Assembly (NCBI RefSeq): GCF_000204055.1
Contig: NW_006768818.1
Span: forward strand, 457,526-521,525
Direction of reading: 5' to 3'
Source of the DNA: Melampsora larici-populina 98AG31
Taxonomy: Eukaryota; Basidiomycota; Pucciniomycetes; Pucciniales; Melampsoraceae
Length of the DNA: 64,000 nucleotides
Made by a program: the position numbers and the translations under genes. Below, in pieces: positions 34,400-43,953 of this stretch. A model generated the notes under the pieces. It searched no databases and had not been told where the DNA came from. It saw only the letters and a program-made list of their open reading frames with translations. Each line of letters begins with the position of its first letter. The first letter of the stretch is position 1.

Positions 34400-34580
34400 A
34401 TGGTTCACCTGGTCATTAGGTGAGAAGGTTCACCTGGTCCTGGTGCGAGTCATCTCACCTGATGGGACACCTGTTCATTGGGTGAGATGACTTGCACCAT
34501 GACCAGGTGAGCCATCACCTAATGACCAGTTGAGCCTTCACCTAATGAACAGGTGAGCCATCACCTAATGAACAGGTGGG
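34400..34580. repeat. Dense foldback of TCACCTG/CAGGTGA units
   Basis: CAGGTGA or TCACCTG words recur about ten times in both orientations. AAGGTGATGGTTCACCTGG at 34396 pairs with CCAGGTGAGCCATCACCT at 34500, and GAGTCATCTCACC with GGTGAGATGACTTG, forming a large cruciform. CATCACCTAATGAACAGGTG is then tandemly repeated. Copy 2 has the same structure at about 62960-63080. Confidence 0.7.
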
Positions 34581-34989
34581 CCGTTGCGGAAAGCAATTCC
34601 TACGATCACTTCTAATTAATATTCTCCTATCATTTGTCTTACCTCATTTATCATTGACAGAACAAAAGAAGAGAACCTCTTCAAACTCTCACTATGGTGC
34701 ATTCAGTCTCAATCAGATTAGTATTATTCATTACATTCCAATGTAGTTTCTATCTTTTCTTTACAACTTCAGAGATCCATTTGGTTATATACATATAAAA
34801 AACAGAAAAAAGAAATACTACAAGAATTATTCAAAGAAGACGCCAAAGCAAATTAAATTCATACTTAGATTAAAGACCAGAGTTGAAATTGAGACGGTAT
34901 GGGTTCATTTTGGGGTGCAAACCTACAATGAGCAAAGAATATTGTATCAGTATAGTGTGATTGTCAATTGGATACATAGAAGAACCATA

Positions 34990-36530
34990 CACTTACTTAT
35001 CAAGATCAGAAATCAAAATTGAAATCAAACTAAAACTAAAACTATCAAGATGAAAGAGAAAGTAAAGAAAGAGGGTGATGTGATTAGTATGTAGAATAGA
35101 GGTTGATTAAAACAAATAAGATAAAACAAATAAAACAAAACAAAACTTACGTCATAAATTGGGATTGAAGGAATCTAAACAAAAGGGGGTGCTGCAGATC
35201 GATCGAGTGTCCTACAAATGAAATCAAAGAAACTGAATAAAAATAAATAAAGTTAGTAGAGTAGGAAAAAAGAAGAGCTTATATTACAGCGCTTCAAGAA
35301 TCCTTCGGTTTATTTGGTGGTCTTTTTTTTAAAGTTTTGGACAAAACTTGAAAAAAACTCATTTGGACAGCTCAAATTTGACAGATTCTAGTACAAAATC
35401 GGTTTCAGCGAGGGTTTTAGCAAGGGTTTTGGACATTTATTTCGTTTTCTTGCGTTAAAAAAAAACCAAAGGATTTTTGAAGCGCTGTAAAAGAAGTCAC
35501 TTACAAAAAGATCAAAATCGAAATCGATTGAGTAACCTATACAAACAAGAGCTGGAGATCAAAATTGGATTAAAGAGTGAAGGTTGTAGTTGGAAGGGAG
35601 CTGGGATTGAATTGATGAATCTAACAAGATGATCGATCTTGAGGTTCAAAGCTAAAAGGAAGAATGAGAGTTGTGTCAGTATGAAAGCAAGATCAGAAGA
35701 AAGTTAGTGACTTACATAAAGAATGAAGATCAAGATTGAAGGTTGAGATCGAAATTGAAGGAGGTGAGTAAATCAAGGGTGTAGCTTGAGAGAGACTGAT
35801 ATCGAAATTGAGTTGGTGTAGTGGAGATTGAAATTAAGGCATTGGAGATAGAGGTGGATAGAAGGTGTGTTCTAGAGCAATCAAAGTTGAAATTAAAATG
35901 AGAGTTGAGATTGAAATAGAATTGGAGATTGAAATGAAGATAATGTTATGTAGTGTAAGAATGATCAATCAGAAGAACAAACACAATGAAGAAACTTACT
36001 TACATGAAGACCCTAAAATCAAAATTGATGAATCAAAGATCATAATCAAAATACAAACAGAATAGAGGTTCGATTTTGAGGTCCGAAGTTAAAACTCATG
36101 AAAACAAGAAGAAGATAATGTTAGTAAGACAGAAGAAATCAAATACCGTCTGTACATGAAATGGTTGTAGCATCATCCAATGAGAGGATGAGAGTGATAT
36201 CGAAGGAAGAGTTGGCGAGGTAAAGGAAGGGAGACGGAAACCAATGACGTTGGAAAGAGTTGACAGTGTCAAAAACCTCTTTGTCAGAAACCTCAAAATC
36301 GAAGATGAGAATCGAGATTTGACGAAACCCGTTTATCTTGATATGGGACAGGGAGGGACATGGTCAGGATCTTTAGCAAGGTCAGGTTTCAACTGGCTTA
36401 CTTGAGATGGGCTTGGTTGCCTTTTACATTTACAAACAAGACTTTTGGACAAGCTTTCATGTAAGGACGGTAAGAACAAATAAAGAAAAGAAATAAAAGT
36501 TACTTACATGAAGGTCCAGAATCAAAATTT
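34990..36530. repeat. Degenerate repeats with ACTTAC words and GAAATTGA runs
   Basis: At about 34991, 35147, 35500, 35713, 35996 and 36503 the word (A/G)CTTAC precedes an AGATCAAAATTGAAAT-like run. Read on the minus strand these are consensus splice donors (GTAAGT) following short purine-poor segments. No continuous frame links them. They may be a decayed tandem repeat or introns of a noncoding transcript. Confidence 0.4.
35287..35487. mobile_element. MITE, 201 bp, TA target duplication, nested
   Basis: CAGCGCTTCAAGAATCCTT at the left and its complement at the right (arms about 25 bases with two mismatches) are flanked by TA at 35285-35286 and 35488-35489. It is nested in the 34255-37096 element. 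Confidence 0.85.
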
Positions 36531-36789
36531 AAATAAATGAAAAGATCAAGAATGAGATAGTGGAGATCAATTAAAAAGACAATTAAAACTTTACCTTGAT
36601 GTGATTGAGCAGTGAAAGTCCAATTGGGGATTGAGTTGAAATTCGAAAAGAAGGAGGGAGTGATTTTTTATAAGATGAATCAAGAGATCTTCAATGGCCA
36701 GTGCTGAGCACCAGGCGTGAGCTCGGCAGCCGATGCCAGCCTCACAGAGGACCTGGATGGCAGGTTGGTATTTCCTTACTTGACCAACA

Positions 36790-36870
36790 TGTCATCCAGG
36801 TCCTAAGCATCCAAAAGAGCTTGGATGATAGGCATCCAAGCTCTTTTGGATGCTGAGGACCTGGATGACA
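36790..36870. repeat. Near-perfect 38-base hairpin with 5-base loop
   Basis: The arm starting TGTCATCCAGGTCCT (36790) continues AGCATCCAAAAGAGCTTGG and is complementary to the arm ending at 36870 with one mismatch in 38; the loop is ATAGG. A further copy of the outer arm (GAGGACCTGGATGGCAGG) lies at about 36751-36768. Transcription from either strand would give a long double-stranded stem. Confidence 0.8.
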
Positions 36871-37096
36871 GGTCAGTCTCAGACAAACCTGATGTGCCTA
36901 CTGATTGGCTGGTGAACCACACTACACCGATGTGCTCACTTTTTTCATGTCATGGCTAGGTGACGGCCTGGGTGAGGGTCACGTGGCCTCACTCACATGC
37001 CTGTCACCTAAAAATGTCTTATAATTTCACAGCCCCACCACACAATGCCACTATGCCTCGTTTCAGGTGGGCCCAGTTGAAAGTCACCCCGTGGTG

Positions 37097-37699
37097 TAGC
37101 CGTAAGTCCCTCCCTCGACTACTCGGACGGAAGGGGGACTTTGATAAGTTCAAGTCCAAGAACGCTTGTAAGTTTGTTTGTGTGAGAGCTTTTCATAGTG
37201 GGTAATGCAGAACATGGTCAAATCATAAGTTGATGGTGATAGTTGACAAAAATGTGAAAAAAGAGACAAGGGAAAATAGAAGAGCCAATAACCATCCGTA
37301 ATGTGAGCAAGCAGGCAAAGTCAATAGAGACATTAGGCTACAAACCACATTGTAGACTATGTTAAAGTGTTGATTAATGAGGGTACTCAAAACTTAGATT
37401 CTGGCTTTTTCAAAACCTAGAAGATTCAATACAAATATTCACTACATGAATACTTTCATTACCTAAAGAAAACCATGAATACTTTTACAACTTTCTGACT
37501 GCATAAATGATAAATAGAAATAAATGAAGATCTTCTTGACAAAACATATATATATCTTAATAATGAATACACGAGTATTGAAACCTACCTGTTGAGTATT
37601 ATTCATAAGAATTATTCATAAGAAACTTACTCCTCTAATCCGAATATAAATACCTCAATGACTTACCAACCCAATGATCCCAACTTCAAAATAAAGTCT
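37097..37699. other. 3' flank of MLH1
   Basis: Begins with an AAGTCCCTC...GAGGGACTT-like foldback (37104-37144, here GGGGGACTT) shared with 23.8 and 24.3 kb. The rest is AT-rich with a doubled TTATTCATAAGAA word near 37600. No gene is seen. Confidence 0.5.
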
Positions 37700-40600
37700 T
37701 CAACACCTAATCCAAAAAACAAGTTCAAAAGTCAACAAATTCATCAATCAATCAATCAAACAAATAAACCTTTTCAAGAAAAAAAAATATTCAACAAACC
37801 TTTCAAAAACTTTATAAAGATCAGGTAAAGAAGTGGTGAATCTAATCTTTTCATTTAATGATTTAGGTGGTAAAAGGTAAGATCTCATTAATGGGAACAG
37901 TTTTTCTTTCAATTGGGTTTCAATCTTTTGATTTTCTTCTTCTTCTTCTTCTTGTTTTGAATTTCCTTCAGTTTGATTTAATAAACTTGATCTTCTTGGA
38001 ACATAAAAAAACGCTAATTCTCTTAAAAAACTTATAAAACATTCTTCTTCTGAATTCCAATTACACTGTACTGCAAGCCTAATCAAAACTAAAAGAAAAC
38101 CAAACCAATCGAAAAAAAAACAGATTAAATTAGTTTTCAGCGTATAGATCAATTTGAAATCCTGATCAAAAGAAAAAAGACTTGAAGAGGTGAAAATATA
38201 TACATACATAATGGTAATTGTTCTAAATTTGGTGTATAACCATTTATCAACATAGGTAAACTTTCAATATAGCCTTCTTGATTAAACTTTAAAGAAAAAT
38301 ATTCATCCAACATTGCAGCCTTGGACCTTAACGTACGACAAATTTTCTTCATAAAACAAAACAAAAGCATTTCAACTTCAACCCTGATCTTCAAAAGAAA
38401 CCCCATTTTGAATGACTCATCAACTTGAGAAAGAAAAAAAAACTGACTTCTATTATTTTCTCTCGACCATATTCATCCAACTTTTCACTCGGTTCCCTCA
38501 TCACTGCTAATCTTACTAACCGTTTTAGTTCAGGTGGTGGTGATAATGTAATTCGATGATATGCTCCAAATTGTCTAGCACCAAGTTGATAGAACAATTC
38601 TTCACTACAAATCAAATATCAGTTAATGAAGATCCATAGAATGGGGAATATAAGTACGTACCAAAAGATAGAATGCTTGATTAAATATAACCTTGTTTCA
38701 TGTTGAATCATCGAAAACCCTTTATGAAGATCCACCACACCAACAAAAACATGGCGAAGGATCAAATCACACAAATCTGCCAAAAAAAAAAAAAAAAAAA
38801 TCAACTCAAGAAGATCAATTACATAAAACTTGATGAAAATTTGTGAATCTAAACAGAAAAAGCCAAAAGAAAAACGAATTTACCTGGATCTTTAGATTCT
38901 TCAATTTGTTTTCGAATCTTTTTTACACTTCTCAAAATACATACACTTTCTTCAATCTTAGAAGAAACATTTGTAAAAGTTAAATTATCCACCATCATCT
39001 GATTTTCCCTACTGATAACTGATATATCAGGTGGAGTTATACTTCCTTGACGATCTTCTTTTCCCAATGATCGATTACTAGAGGATGTAGACTCTCTTGT
39101 ATCTTTTGAAAGGTTCGGTCTTACGAACGAGTCAAGTGTTTGGATTTGATGATCTGATCGTACTAATTTTTGAGGTGGAAGTTTAGTACTTTTACTCGAA
39201 GATGAAACCATCTCATCCGCTCGATCACGTTGTGACACATCCCGATTTCTGAATCCCATAGACTGTGGAAGAAGTGTCTGAATCATTCAAGATGCCTCAA
39301 ACGATCAGATCATTCAAGACTTAGGTCAAAGAAGAAGATACAAAACCAAACTTACTTGAACTTGGAATGATCGACTCGAGTTTCTACCAGCAAGTAAGCT
39401 ATTCAACTTCTCACAAATCTTCTCAATGATTTCATCCTCATTGAGAAACCGAACTTCTTTTTTATTAGGATGTACATTCGGATCCACTTTACTAGGTTCA
39501 ATCTCCAATGAAATATAAATAAATCCAAAGGCACCTTTTGGTAGGATAGGAGTATAGGTGATTTCGAGTGCTTTTCGAAGTGGACTACAGTCTACTAATC
39601 GATCTGAATACTTTACCAATTGTTATTTACTCCAGTTATTAGGGTTGAGAATCTGATTAAGACCACTAACGATTAATGAAGATCAGGGTGACTGGCTTCT
39701 TTAAGGTATAATCAGCCCCGGAGCAGTATCCGTCAACTTTGCATTCGAACTCATCATCTTCGAATTGTAACCGAATGAGCTCTTTCTTTAGCTGTTCAGA
39801 ATACAATCGTCCAATAGTTTCTAGGGTTGTAGCAGTTGCAGAGGTATTGACATCTGGAGTTTGCGAGCCAGCCTAAAACGTTCACCGTAAGAATAGAACA
39901 TCTTCAATACGAGCTATGGATAGACTTGTATAATCAAAAAGTTTTATAAACCTTTTTACAAGATATGGCTACTCCTTCATTATGGATTGCATACTTTGAG
40001 ACAACATCTACTATTTTACGATATTCTTCTGCGCCGCTTTGTAATGCTTTACGTCGTTGAGGAACATTGTAAAACATATCTTCAACCTGTTGCACACACA
40101 TTCAACGAGTTCAGCTCCGTTATCATGTCAAGATAGTAGTAGTGACCGCTCACAGTGATCACAGTTCCATCGTTTCCTGCGCAAGCTTGAGGCTCAACTG
40201 GACCACCGACCTTAAGTGGTGCGAGTCGACTGTCTGAATATTGCGCTCTATGAAGTTTTATTGAATCTTAGTTAGAACATTCATCAACACAAAAGATAAC
40301 TTTTTTCCCAATGAATGACATACTCACTTCCATCCAACATTAGCGTCCCGGGTCTTGGTCGCCACAGTAAGATGTGCGACATGAGAGATCGAAGCAAGAG
40401 CTTCGCCTCGAAAACCATAAGTCGTAAGAGAAGTAAGATCATCAAAGTTTCGAATCTTCGAAGTAGTAAATCGTTCGCATAGAATCGCCAAATCTTCTTT
40501 CTGAAAGTCAAAACCAAAGATGCGATTTTATTTCAGGTCATGAGATGAGTGTGTACTCTATCATTTGCCTGAAATGTGCAATGAGTGAAGAGAGCAAATT

Positions 40601-40985
40601 GGTTGGCTGACACGTATCCCACTACCATTATCTTGAATTTGCAACATCTTCACTCCACCTTCTTTGACGGTAATCTTTACACTCTTAGCTCCAGCATCGA
40701 TACAATTCTCTAAAAGTTCCTTCACTGCATTTGAAGGACGAACGATGATCTAAAAGAGTTTCAGATTCTCATGAGTGAGGACTTATATCCAATATCAAAA
40801 TCTTTTAGATTTTAACCAAAACTTCATTTACTTCGCCGGCAGCGATTCGATTAACTACTGATTCCTCTAGTGCTACAATTGGTTTGGGAGCTAAATCTAA
40901 ACTGACGCATATTTATCAGATCATTTGATCGATTTGCAATGAATGTGACAAGAGGTCAATAAGGGTACTAACTGGTGGAAGCCAT
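37700..40985 (-). CDS. MLH1: DNA mismatch repair protein MLH1
   Basis: Fourteen exons (minus strand; in genome order 37700-37706, 37800-38088, 38208-38319, 38448-38604, 38662-38776, 38884-39277, 39356-39603, 39671-39872, 39952-40086, 40154-40247, 40328-40500, 40612-40749, 40832-40896, 40973-40985) give 713 residues with every phase consistent. The GHKL ATPase motifs are intact: [22 protein letters not shown] (catalytic Glu and Asn), [19 protein letters not shown]. The transducer domain has [16 protein letters not shown] and [11 protein letters not shown]. The C-terminal half ([52 protein letters not shown]) is the dimerisation part that binds PMS1; it ends in the conserved FERC, whose last codons sit on a 7-base exon. 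MLH1 acts in the nucleus in mismatch repair and meiosis. One donor (after exon 3, GTCAGC) is weak. It shares a 214-base promoter with the EF-hand gene. Confidence 0.95.
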
Positions 40986-41199
40986 TTAACCGCCTGTAAT
41001 TCACTGAATCTGTAGACTGAGATGCTTTGGAAAAGGCAATTGTGGTGATTGTTTTTGTCAAATGGTCACTTCGAAACAAAAAATCTTGAAGACGCGACTA
41101 ATACCCGATGGATCACTTTCGAGCGTCGGGTATTGAGACCCGTATAGGAACATTCGACAATCCCCATCCCTCGGTTTACACACCAATCGAACATTCAAA
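40986..41199. promoter_or_regulatory. Bidirectional promoter of MLH1 and EF-hand gene
   Basis: Only 214 bases separate the two start codons. The region holds the inverted pair AATACCCGA (41100-41108) and TCGGGTATT (41126-41134), and an ACGCGA word (41092-41097) resembling the core of the fungal MluI cell-cycle box. A shared, replication-linked control is possible but inferred. Confidence 0.55.
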
Positions 41200-42572
41200 A
41201 TGACCTCACGTCGACGTTCAGGTCGTTCAGCAACTCAAAAGATCCAGTCTTACTCAAGCAACGAAGAGGAAGAGGATGAAGCTCAGGAAGAAGAAGAAGA
41301 AGATCCACTCTCTGACTTAACTCGACCTCAATTACTTCAAATCAATCGAAGTTTCGATTCAGTCGCGTCAAAAGTCATCGACCGAGCATCTCTTGATACA
41401 TCACGATCTCCTTTTCCTGATATCTTAGAAGAATCAAATTCAAGGTCAACCTTTCAATCCGGTACAGAAGACTTTGCGCCCGGCGGATTTATATCTGGTG
41501 ATCAAGCAGAGGGTGAAGATCAATATGACGGTGGTGGCTTTATTGCCATGGACGAAGACGAAGGGGGTGGCGGATTCATTGCGGACGATGAACCTGCTCA
41601 GCAAGGCGGCTTTGTGACGGAGGATCGTGAAGGGAGCGTTCATAAGGAGACTCCAAACCCTCAATCCGTATCACGTGATGCAATTCCCGTTGAAAGTATT
41701 CCAGAGGCCCTCAAGATTCTAGGATTGCCTTACAAGGATAGCGATATTTTGCAAGTATTCGAACAAGCTGCTTCTTCGGATGAAGATGAATCAGGTTCAC
41801 GTAGGCAATGGGTCCGACGCCGTCAATTTACCCGTGTATGTGCTGCTTTGATGGCTGATCCTGGGAGCGTGACGGGTGATCAAGATGGGGGTGAAGAAGT
41901 TGCTTCTGGTTCCGATGTTTCATTTGTGGCTAGCACATCACGCAACAAGCGAAGGAAAAATGGAAAATCAAAAAGTACTAGCAAATCAGATCATAACTCA
42001 ACAGACGATGAATCTTTTATTCCTCCCAGTGAATCTGAGGCTCGTACGACTGGAACAGCACGCTCGAAACCTACTCGCGGATCACGTGCAAAGAAAGGCG
42101 AAGATATTGATAATCGCAACGTCCTGGAAACATTTCAGCTCTTTTTCCCAGAGTCCGATAAGAAGTAAGCATTCCCATTTATCGGTCTCTGTATCGAGAC
42201 ACACTTTGACAACTTTTTTGATTACCTTCTTGATCAATCTTAGGGACCGAACTGCCATCACATTTCCCGACATCCGACGGATCACTGAAGAGTAAGCTTT
42301 GACATTGAGTCCATTAGTTTTATTTGTCCATCTGACTTGACGTGAATTTTTGATCTTAAGACTGGGCGAAAAGATGACGGATGATGAGGTAAGTCCAATG
42401 CAGCTATATGAGTATTTTCTATTAGTCGTATTCAAAGCGTTCTTTAGATTGATCGATAACTTGCACTCAAACTCAGATTCAGGAAATGCTTGAGTACGCT
42501 TCTGGGACAAAGGATTCATGTGTGGACCTACCAGCCTTTGAGCGAGTATTGATGGATATCAAGGCTGTTTGA
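41200..42572 (+). CDS. Acidic protein with GGF repeats and C-terminal EF-hands (centrin-like)
   Basis: Exons 41200-42164, 42244-42291, 42361-42388 and 42477-42572 give 378 residues. Residues 1-80 are acidic and basic low complexity (EEEEDEAQEEEEED). Residues about 90-150 contain four copies of a GGFI/V motif separated by acidic linkers (PGGFISGD, GGGFIAMD, GGGFIADD, QGGFVTED). About residues 165-225 look like a first EF-hand-type unit (IPEALKILGLPYKDSDILQVFEQA). A Ser/Lys-rich linker follows. The end, spread over four exons, is a centrin/calmodulin-like unit (VLETFQLFFPESDKK, FPDIRRITEELGEKMTDDEIQEMLEYA). Calcium-ligand positions are poorly kept, so Ca2+ binding is doubtful. Centrin-like proteins act at spindle poles and in nucleotide excision repair with XPC/Rad4; the role here is not shown. 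Confidence 0.75.
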
Positions 42573-42718
42573 AGACCAAAGAATCGATTTGCTGAGCAAA
42601 TGTAGAACCAATCTCGCGACCGCATTTGTATGATCATTATTAATAATTATATTTGTAACAATATTTTCTTGAAGCAAATTTTGATTGGCCAAAACTCGAC
42701 ATGCCGAAGTACCAAGAG

Positions 42719-43110
42719 CTATGTGCTGAGAATCTTTGTTGGTATTTCCTCTTGTACCAATTTGTCCCATTCAAGTAAGTCCAAGTGTGGCACCTGTTTT
42801 AATAGAACAGCAGAGATCCCAACTTGGCGTAAAACTTTGGGTTTACCGTCCCATGATCCGCCAGGCTACGAGATATAATGTCAGCTTAGGTTGGTGATTC
42901 TCTCGAAAAGATTGAAAAAAACTGTACCCTTGAGATTATATCACCCATGATCATACATTGTTCCCCAACACGAGGTAAATTATCTGTGAGAGTAGCAGCT
43001 GACATCGGAATCGTACAGTCGACTTCGATTGAGGCCGAATCATTTCCGATCAATATCGTCCATTCACCTTTGCCACTTTCTACCACACTAATCTCACAAT
43101 ACCGATTCAT
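42719..43110 (-). CDS. OB-fold protein, candidate TEN1 subunit of telomere-capping CST
   Basis: Exons 42928-43110 and 42719-42865 (minus strand, phase 0, GTACAG..TCGTAG) give 109 residues from the ATG at 43110. Features: SASIEVDCTIP, LPRVGEQCMIMGDIISR, then VLRQVGISAVLLKQVPHLDLLEWDKLVQEE. A hydrophobic beta pattern ending in a long helix after a [hydrophobic]-[hydrophobic]..LDLLE-like motif, and a length of about 110-125, are features of TEN1, the smallest OB-fold subunit of CST, which protects telomeres and aids fill-in synthesis. Rpa3-like proteins would look similar. The usual N-terminal strand seems short, so an upstream exon may be missing; I could not place one. It ends 147 bases from the convergent EF-hand gene. 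Confidence 0.5.
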
Positions 43111-43178
43111 AGAATGCAGTAACGCCAATTAGCAATGCCTATCACCATACGCGCTTGCTAAACATTGTTGCATCACGC

Positions 43179-43382
43179 ATGGCATATTTTCAACAGGCTT
43201 TACCCTCACGTTACCATGCGACTGGTCAAGAAAAACGCGTAACAAATCGAGACGGCTTCACGTACCGACCTGCTATCCTGACTCGAATGCCAATATCAGA
43301 TGTTGATATGGTTTGGATCGAACGTAATTGCCCAGGTGAAGGAGTTGAACCCATCAATATCGGAGGCAAGGATACATCCTGA
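43179..43382 (+). CDS. Short basic ORF, 67 codons, uncertain
   Basis: The frame starts at the ATG 43179 (MAYFQQALPSRYHATGQEKR) and continues FTYRPAILTRMPISDVDMVW to a TGA. Composition is protein-like and the N-terminus could be a mitochondrial presequence. An alternative model splices at CCAG/GTGAAG (donor near 43339) to GGGCAG (acceptor near 43497) and runs to TAA at 43689 (SLTLNEALRNYNQQNL, EVLTDALKLALV), giving a protein of about 115 residues. Only 68 bases separate this ATG from the TEN1-like start, so one of the two starts may be wrong. No family is recognised. Confidence 0.35.
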   Translation: MAYFQQALPSRYHATGQEKRVTNRDGFTYRPAILTRMPISDVDMVWIERNCPGEGVEPINIGGKDTS

Positions 43383-43733
43383 GTAAGCTTAATCTTGAGT
43401 CTCGACTCGCCCTGAAGGCTGACAAGCTCAAGGACAGTTTGGAGTTATGGCTCGGGTCGGGGCATAACCGTCGGATCGGTAGAGGAAATTGAGTGATCGG
43501 GCAGGACTCAAGAGGCTTGCAACTTCAAAGCCTTTATCCAGAAATGTCTCTTGTGAGCCACACATAGTGCCTGATCAGACTATTTCATTGACATTGAATG
43601 AAGCCCTCCGCAATTATAATCAACAGAATCTCAAATCGGACATATCACAAGAAGTTCTCACAGATGCTCTCAAGTTGGCTTTGGTTTAAAATACGATTTG
43701 ACATGGCATATCAACATCTTTGGACCACTTCGG

Positions 43734-43770
43734 GGACACCCCAAGGACACCCCAAGGACACCCCAAGGAC
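43734..43770. repeat. 11-base tandem repeat GGACACCCCAA
   Basis: Three full units and a partial one in the 3' flank of the glutamate decarboxylase gene. Confidence 0.85.
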
Positions 43771-43953
43771 TTCAACTTTATTAGAGCTTTGCATTTCTTC
43801 AACCGCAGGGTTAAGAAATTCAATTTTTCAAAAAAAGAACACAGCCAAGGGTTCAAACCCTAAAGTTGACATTTACCTACATTTTCTTTCTTGCACGGCC
43901 GTTGAAAAACATTCAGATCTTTAGCCATAATGATGTTTCTGTCTGTGCACCAT

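Larger units (their letters stand above)
34255..37096. mobile_element. 2.8-kb noncoding TIR element, copy 1
   Basis: The left end CACCATGGGGCGGCC and the complement of the right end, CACCACGGGGTGACT, are short inverted repeats flanked by TA (34253-34254; 37097-37098). A second copy of the left part, over at least 170 bases, begins at 62824, which supports the left boundary. Inside are a CAGGTGA/TCACCTG-rich foldback (34400-34580), a nested MITE (35287-35487), GAAATTGA-type degenerate repeats with repeated ACTTAC words, and a strong hairpin (36790-36870). There is no ORF above about 80 codons. The right boundary is less certain than the left. Confidence 0.6.
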
